Part shown: positions 57,785 through 64,000 of the stretch, piece after piece | Position numbering within the stretch: position 1 is the stretch's first letter | Layout of the letters: each line of letters starts with the position of its first letter | NCBI RefSeq assembly: GCF_963675165.1 | Contig: NC_087377.1 | Location: forward strand, 10,898,632-10,962,631 | Direction: 5' to 3' | DNA: 64,000 bases | Source of the DNA: Halichondria panicea | Lineage: Eukaryota > Porifera > Demospongiae > Suberitida > Halichondriidae | Notes under the pieces: generated by a model | Seen by the model: only the letters and a program-made list of their open reading frames with translations | Databases searched by the model: none | Told to the model about the DNA's origin: nothing | Position numbers and translations under genes: made by a program

Positions 57785-59370
57785 GCTGATCACATGATCT
57801 CCAGCCAATCAGCTTATCTGAAAGTAGTCAGGTGACCATGGATTAAATAACTTAATCCACACGTAAGTGTGCTTTAAGTTATAGTTGTGACACATGCACA
57901 AGTGCCACATGGGATATATTGGCTCAGTAGTGACTTAGGCCCGAGGGCCGCAGGCCTCGAGGGCAAAGGCACTATACTGAGCCAATATATCCAATGTGCG
58001 CACTAGTGAGCTGTGTAACAACTGATTTGTTGCATTCCTTGTGCATTCCTTTCCGTGTACACATCACTCGTTTTATAGGACAACTAGTTTCAACTACTTG
58101 TGGTGGCTGTGGAATGCACCCAGACGCATGAAAAATGTTTTTTGCCTACCACTGAATCTGTTGACAGTGTTATACTATAAAAGGGACCGTTTCTTCAGCC
58201 ATACTATGCCAGTATCTAGATAGTGGCACAGTTCAAGGCTTGACCTGTGCCATATGGCAGATATTGGCACAGTGTTTCCTTTGATCTGCCCACTCAAAAT
58301 GCAACAAATATATATATATTATTATAATATACTATACTAGACTATGGGTAAGCAGCTCCTATACTTTGGGTATAAGCACTTTATGAGATTCAGTCAGCAA
58401 GGGACATCTAGATTTTACTCACAGCCTGAGCTGAGCGGGCAAACATAAAAATTACTATAGTGGGGCCCTACTTCACTAGCACTTTGAGGCCCCTCCATGC
58501 AGCGATATGGGGCCCAGAGGACGTTAATTAGAAGGATGTTGTAGCTTAATTGATTTTTTCGCACATGATCTCAACATCCTTCCAACTCTGTCGGGGCCCC
58601 AGTCATAATTTGCTAGTCTCGGGTCCAGGCCGCGTTTTAGTCTTGCACCATATCCCTGAAAGAGAATTTTTTATCAACGAGTTGTGTACTAAGGCCATTG
58701 CAATGAGATACGTTGTTTCTCATCACTTGTGAACTATAAAAAGGCATGAGGGGGCGAGGGTGCACTCATTACTCAATTAAAATTCCACTAACAACAGACA
58801 TTTATAGTAATAAAAAAATGACTGTGTTAGCTATCTCTTTTTGATTCTAGCCTGGGTTTTATGCCATTAGTTACTGTTGCACTCACAAAACAAGCCATTG
58901 ATCTATCAACATTTTAACAAATAGAAGCTGTATAAATGAAAGTGCTGATGCCTCGGTGGAGGTGTCAAAGCACATATCCTGCATAACAATATAGCTTTAA
59001 TACACACCTCAGGGGCGTAGGCAGGGGGGGACTCATGGTACTCAAGCACCCCCTTTCTATCTGAGATTGTACACAAAGTGTACCTGATTGCACCCCCTTC
59101 TCTTCCAGATCTTGCTGCAGTTAGCTAGCTAGTATAGGCACAAGCACAAGGCCTAGGGGAATTAAATCTACTATGACTTGAGGGATAGGTTGAAAACCTT
59201 GATAGTCTCCTATCATCTCATCTCAAAGCAAAGCCAAAGGCCATGCACTGTTAGACTTGGTACACGTAGATATATTATATTCAAAAGCTTCTAGTATATA
59301 AGTGCAATTAATGCAGCAAGAAAATATGAGCACTATATACATCAAACAGAACATTTGAAAGGGGGGTGAG
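57785..59370. other. Repeat-rich region downstream of receptor B
   Basis: It holds a foldback at 57882-58023, a fragment of a TAGTCTCGGGTCCAGG end near 58614, the GATGCCTCGGTGGAGGTG repeat at 58948-58965 and an element start CAGGGGCGTAGGCAGG near 59010. No gene is supported. Confidence 0.5.
57882..58023. repeat. Foldback with GCCCGAGGGCC centre
   Basis: The arms (TAGTTGTGACACA, GGATATATTGGCTCAGTA) pair with complements to the right (TACTGAGCCAATATATCC, TGTGTAACAACTG). The centre is GGCCCGAGGGCCGCAGGCCTCGAGGGC. Confidence 0.85.
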
Positions 59371-59704
59371 CAGGGGCGGATCCAGGATTTAGGGAAGGGG
59401 GGTTCTTACTTCTTGGCCGCGCAAAGCGCGGACAAGAAGTGTCACTCGGCGCATAGCGCCGAAATTTTTGGCTGACCACGCCCCCTTTTACATGCCACGC
59501 CCATTAATTAACCACATTCCCCTTCAACAAAAACATTATACAAAAACATAAATTATATAATATCTGAAAGAACACAAGGCAAAGCCATTCTCATGCTCTG
59601 GGATAGTGATTGCACTTTCTTCTCTTTCAGGAGAGCACCAATGTCCATTGGCTGATCCTCAGCGGAAGATCTCGTTGCTTGCTTCGATGAACATGGAGGG
59701 GTGA

Positions 59705-59850
59705 TGGAGGTGGCTGGTGGTTCCAGTGGAGAGATAGTTGTGACTGGAGGAGATATGGTTGTGACTGGAGGAGAGACGGTGGTGGCTGGAGGAGAGACGT
59801 TAATGACTGGAGGAGAGACGGTGGTGGCTGGTGGTTCTCTTGAAGAGGAG
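59705..59850. repeat. 30-bp-type minisatellite inside the CAGGGGCGG element
   Basis: Imperfect repeats of GTGACTGGAGGAGAGAYGGT / GTGGCTGGAGGAGAGACGG. In one frame they give reiterated VVTGGE/VVAGGE. Confidence 0.75.
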
Positions 59851-60194
59851 ACTGGCTGTAGACTTGACGCATCATCTAGATTATTATATTAGTGAATATA
59901 ATTATTATAGCAATTATAATTAATCTATACAGTGTCTATCATTCAGTATGCAGTGCCATGAACTCTCCCTTACCTGAAACTTTACTCTTCTTAAACCAGG
60001 AGTCAATGGAGGGTTGCAATCTAGACCTTTTGTTAGGATTCATGGCCAGGCTCAATTATCACTGTGACCATGGCTGGACAAGTCAATATAGCCAGCCCCA
60101 CCCTCATATTATGCAGAGAGTACCAGCCCCACCCTCACATTATGCAGAGAGAACTTTGTACCCTATTGTCATGACAGTAAGCTAGCTAGCTAGC

Positions 60195-60490
60195 TTAGAC
60201 TCGCAAGCCCTCACTGTTGCAGGCAAACAGTAGACTGGTCAAACTCCGTGTTGAGACTCGTGTAACGTTTGCCACGATATTTGTGGCAACTAACCGCATG
60301 CGGTTACCACAAGATCAATGATAGTGACGTTTCACTAGAAAATTCTACGTATCACATGCAGTATACTGACGTCACGAAAACCGCAGCCACTTAAAATATT
60401 TTCTGATATGCTGACTGTGCAACACGAGTCTCAACACGGAGTTTGACCAGTCTACTGTTCGCCTGCAACAGTGACGGTTTGCGAGTCTAA
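60195..60490. mobile_element. 296-bp long-TIR element nested in the CAGGGGCGG element
   Basis: Arms of about 70 bp begin TTAGACTCGCAAGCCCTCAC and end TTTGCGAGTCTAA. The 14-mer GCTAGCTAGCTAGC flanks both sides (60181-60194 and 60491-60504). Because that flank is itself repetitive, the true duplication length is unclear. It is non-coding. Confidence 0.85.
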
Positions 60491-60590
60491 GCTAGCTAGC
60501 TAGCCAGGTTGTAATATAAAGTATCAACTTAGTGGAAGGGTAGTTCGTACGAACCCAACGAACTACCTCTGGATCCGCCCCTGGGTGAGG

Positions 60591-62094
60591 GGAGTTAGTT
60601 TTTGAGTGCACAATTCCACAGATACAGATGACAGTCGCCCACTGACTCTTCTGGAATCGTGGACGGATGGAACGGAATAACATCACTGTTATGCATTGCT
60701 GAAACTCGGCAGTTGAATTGTCAGTTTGGTCATAATACTACAAAAAGAAAAATTAAACACGAATATTAGTCAATGGTAGTAGGAAATAGGGAATACGCAT
60801 ACGCATACATGCTATGCACACATTACATCAAAAAATACAACTTCGAGTATATACAAAGTTGAGCGGTAACTAAAGTGTACGATTTGCGACAAGAAAATGT
60901 TTGATGGAAACTGACAGTGTGTAACAACATGTACCCTCTATTTTGTTTCACTGCTAACAGAAGAATGCCACACTGGTCATCCTATACAGGGGTAAGAGAA
61001 TAGATAAACGACGGGTAGCTGCAGAATTAGTGAGTGAAGAATCACAGAATCACAAAAGTTCGAAGAACGACATTTTTAATGAAAAATCTATGTAGAGAAT
61101 GCATTCCAGACCCCAATGACACAGTTTTACTATCGACAATGACCTATACTCAGGGGCATTAAGGACTGTCCAAATTAAAATTACAAGGAATTTTGTTATA
61201 ATAATATTCATACACAAGTGTCATCGCATTGGAATGTTTATCACGTGCGTGGGTGGAAAACATCTGCAATTACTAGTGGGGGTGGAGCTTCGGTCACATG
61301 ACACTGTACTTAGCTTTCTGAAGTTGACCGTAGCTAGTTGATCGTGTAGAACCCTGAAAAACTATTTGTTGTAAGCTACCTAGTAGTTATTAAAGGCCTT
61401 AACTAAGACTATTAGATAGTAGAGAACTTGTTTCCTGCTGCGCAAGACAGAGTGCAACCAAACAAGAATGTTAGGAGGAGATCTCGGGGACAATTCAGGT
61501 AAATCTTAGCATGTTGTTTGTGTAGACCATGATTACCTATGAATCTGCTTTTGCGCAGCAGGATTTCATCAGTATATGATATGTGCATCAGGATTCCAAG
61601 AAAAGATAGGATCTAACTAAGCTGGAACAAATAGTTTTTTTATAATTTAGTTTTACAAGGAAATTTCATGTTAATTGGTCACATGATAGTCACATGATCT
61701 GTTTTTTCATTAAGGAAACTTAAATTATTATGACAAAACAAAATGTGCAATTACTATGTTTAATATTGAATACTTTTTGATATATGTGACGTTGGCTGTT
61801 CTTGATTCTGGACGTGCCTTAATACACCTGAGTAAAGAATCATATTTAATATTTACTTGCAATTGGCTAAAAGAGCCCTTCAATTTATCCATACAGGCTT
61901 GAAGCTGGGTACGGGTACCGGGTAGCAATGCTACCCGCTTAGTACACATGCTTGTACACTACTTGTACACTATAATAATATAGTAAATAGGCTCTGGATC
62001 AAACTATATCTGGCTACTCAGTACTTTAAGTCAGTCAGTGACACCACACTCTCTGCTAGCCTAAGACTATATGTATATACCTGCTATCAATACA
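60591..62094. other. Spacer without supported gene
   Basis: Short frames only. A possible small exon start (ATG at 61469 with MLGGDLGDNSG followed by GTAAAT) is too short to support. Confidence 0.45.
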
Positions 62095-62097
62095 TTA

Positions 62098-62363
62098 GGC
62101 CACTCCAAGTGACACTCTGGTTTCTGGTCCTGAAGTTTTTCTAATTGCATGCGGGCGGGCGGCTTTTCTCATTATGTCATTATCAATTTCACCTCATTAT
62201 TTTGCAAATGAATATCATTATCACACTATTTTGTACCACATGGACCATTCTGCGCATGCGTAGTAGAAATAATGAGATAGAAATCCAATAATGAGATAGA
62301 AATCCAAGAATAAAATCTGATGCGGGCGGTGGACCAGAAACCAGAGTATCACTTGGAGTGGCC
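62098..62363. mobile_element. 266-bp Harbinger-like MITE
   Basis: Inverted ends GGCCACTCCAAGTGACACTC and its complement (GAGTATCACTTGGAGTGGCC) are flanked by TTA on both sides (62095-62097 and 62364-62366). A three-base TWA duplication is the PIF/Harbinger signature. There are no coding regions. Confidence 0.85.
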
Positions 62364-62499
62364 TTACTAGTCCTACCCTCACAAAAGTGAGCAAGTTCCT
62401 CCAGTGAGCAAGGTCCTCCAGCTAGGCGTAAGCATCCCTCTGAGTCTCTACTGGCCCTGTATGAGAGCTCGAGACTGTATAATTATTATATCCGACTTA

Positions 62500-63473
62500 G
62501 GAGCGTAGCCAGGATTTTTGGAAGAGGGGGCAAAACGTAGCAGCCGCGCAGCGCCGAAATGTTGACTGGAAGCCACACCTCTTAATTATGACGTCATAAT
62601 TGATTTCTCTATTTAGTTGGGTGTGGCCTGATGTTTAGAAAGCTAGTTTAGCAAAGAACAAGAACTGTCTATAGATTTAGACCAGAATAGCTCACAGTTT
62701 AGGGACTAAATCGTTTTGCTTGCCTACTAGCTAGCTAACTGCAGCAAGATTGGGAAGAAAGGGAGTGCTCAGCAAGATAATCAGCTACACTAATCAGGGG
62801 CGTAGCTACCATTGTTTCCTGGTTGCCCAGAAACCCCCCCAGGAGCTGCTGAGAAAATTGGGCAGGGCTCCCCAATAATTGAAATCAAGCAGCCCTGCCC
62901 ATCTTTTCATGCACGTGGCTGCAAATCATGTAGAGATAGCACCGTGAATCGTTTCACGTTGGCTAGCTTTGTCTCAGCTAGCTAGCTAGCTACCTCAAAC
63001 AAAGAAGACCAAGACTTAAGTTCTAGTATCAATCCTGCATGCTCCAGTATTCTCAGACTCAGCTCTAAGCACAACTTTATTCGATATTCAGGAAGGACAA
63101 GTTTAGAACAATCTCAGCCACATGAAACCTCTCAGGTAAATGTAATGGTGCTCAGCTAGACTAGCAATACACAATTGACACCTGCCTTTTAGAATGTCTA
63201 TAGCTAGCTAGACTAGCTAGTCTAGCTAGCTTCTCACAAACAAGTAAAAAAGTCATTACAAACAATGAGCAGTAGGTGTGCCCCAATCAAGAGGGTGTGG
63301 CACAGGAAGTGGGCGTGGCTAAAATTTCCCGGCGCTACCGCGCCGCTGGTTTTTCAAAGGAAACCCCTATGTCAAAAGTCTGGCTACGCCCCTGACTAAC
63401 CTGAGCTGAGTAGTAGAGATCCAGAAAAAGGGGGGGCATTTGCCCACTTTGCCACCCCCTGCCTACGCCACTG
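62500..63473. mobile_element. GTAGCCAGG-ended element, with nested CAGGGGCGTAGC element
   Basis: Same family as 37071-40536. The left flank CGACTT and right flank CGACTA suggest a short target duplication. It lies within the start of a long-inverted-repeat element continuing at 63474. It keeps the empty TA that the 3.1-kb transposon occupies in the other copy. Confidence 0.8.
62795..63394. mobile_element. 600-bp CAGGGGCGTAGC element (nested)
   Basis: Ends CAGGGGCGTAGC and GGCTACGCCCCTG lie between ACTAAT and ACTAAC. The relative at 40461-40478 has uninterrupted CTACACTAACCTGAGC. There is no coding capacity. Confidence 0.85.
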
Positions 63474-64000
63474 CGACTAGAAAAACATTTGCAATGTGAA
63501 AAATTGCTAGGATTGGCCAGGGGAACCACAAAAAAGCTTGGAAACAAGAAATCAGACGAGAGCATAACTCCAATCCGTTACAACGTCAATCACATGTACT
63601 GGTAGTTTTCCATGTTTTCCCGGCCATAAATACGCAATTTTTACTGGTGGGTGATGACCAATCCTTTTATTATACATCCATTTTGGAATGTGCGGGCATA
63701 TAATCATGATGATTTGTGATGAATTGATGTTCCTAGTACATGCAGTGTTGAGCACAGGTACACACAGTCCATCCATGCGTAGTAACATGCACGGACCGTA
63801 TATACTGGTGACCTGCCTGGAATGATGAGGTGGATGGAAGGAACCTGGTAGATGGATCTGGAACACAGTCTATATACTATGTATTGTACATGTTAATGAC
63901 GTTGTAACGGATTGGAGTTATGCTCTCGTCTGATTTCTTGTTTCCAAGCTTTTTTGTGGTTCCCCTGGCCAATCCTAGCAATTTTTCCCATTGCAAATGT
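63474..64000. mobile_element. Long-inverted-repeat element, reaching the window edge
   Basis: Nearly the same as 35037-35574: the left arm begins CGACTAGAAAAACATTTGC and the right arm is cut by the window end at GCAAATGT. Confidence 0.85.

Larger units (their letters stand above)
59371..60583. mobile_element. CAGGGGCGGATCC element (hAT-like ends) with nested MITE
   Basis: Ends CAGGGGCGGATCCAGG and TGGATCCGCCCCTG are flanked by GGTGAG on both sides (six bases; hAT elements normally give eight, so the family is uncertain). The inside contains a GGCTGGAGGAGAGACGGTGGT-like minisatellite at about 59705-59850 and a nested element at 60195-60490. The 63-codon minisatellite frame looks low-complexity rather than genic. 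Confidence 0.75.

Noticed and set aside
59701-59892. VVTGGE-repeat frame as a small gene
   Set aside because: It is a minisatellite inside a transposon, without initiation context or splice signals.
1-64000. CRISPR, operon or phage-type features
   Set aside because: None is seen. Repeats are inverted or dispersed transposons, and genes have introns and eukaryotic domains.

Overview
The window looks like genomic DNA from a marine invertebrate, most likely a demosponge. It is AT-rich and has short GT-AG introns. It carries a RING/zf-TRAF/TRAF-C adaptor family, Ig-FN3 receptors and a large intronless beta-helix/multi-pass membrane protein of a type I associate with demosponge expansions, all embedded in many short inverted-repeat transposons. 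The species is inferred from gene style only. There is no sign of prokaryotic organisation: no operons, CRISPR arrays, rRNA or convincing tRNA.

The main architecture is a large near-identical duplication. Copy A (1-12559, possibly extending upstream of the window) matches copy B (42170-54898). A second co-linear block matches 16516-17896 to 56422-57784. Each copy carries (i) an orphan terminal exon with a membrane helix, (ii) an intact 441-residue TRAF-like gene and (iii) downstream, the first exons of an Ig-FN3 receptor. The TRAF copies differ at five residues. The receptor copies show clustered, mostly amino-acid-changing differences in the Ig domain and are silent elsewhere. Older mosaic copies of the spacer lie at about 23984-26990 and 33240-36620. 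A collapsed-haplotype artefact remains possible.

Region by region: 1-12.6 kb is copy A (TM exon, spacer rich in TA-MITEs, TRAF gene). 12.6-16.5 kb is repeat-rich spacer. 16.56-23.87 kb is a six-exon Ig-FN3-FN3 receptor with TM and a tyrosine-containing tail. 24-27 kb is an eroded spacer copy with a 722-bp foldback element. 27.39-31.28 kb (minus) is the large beta-helix membrane protein. 31.9-33.4 kb holds a 44-bp minimal MITE, a collagen-like relic and Pro/Gly-rich sequence. 33.4-36.6 kb is another spacer copy. 37.07-40.54 kb is a transposon inside a transposon, the inner one (3.1 kb, TA target site) carrying an unrecognised 11-exon minus-strand gene. 41.6-42.1 kb is a 63-bp GC-rich tandem repeat. 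42.2-54.9 kb is copy B. 55.1-55.9 kb (minus) is the C-terminus of a CCHC/restriction-like-endonuclease non-LTR retrotransposon. 56.47-57.61 kb is the second receptor (no TM exon found downstream). 58-64 kb is dense in nested MITEs.

Functionally, a surface Ig-FN3 receptor and a TRAF-type adaptor duplicated together suggest an immune or self-recognition neighbourhood; this is inference. Because several elements are present in one copy and absent from the other, target-site duplications can be read directly: TA for the CCGTATAGCG-type elements and 9 bp for the TAGCCTC elements.
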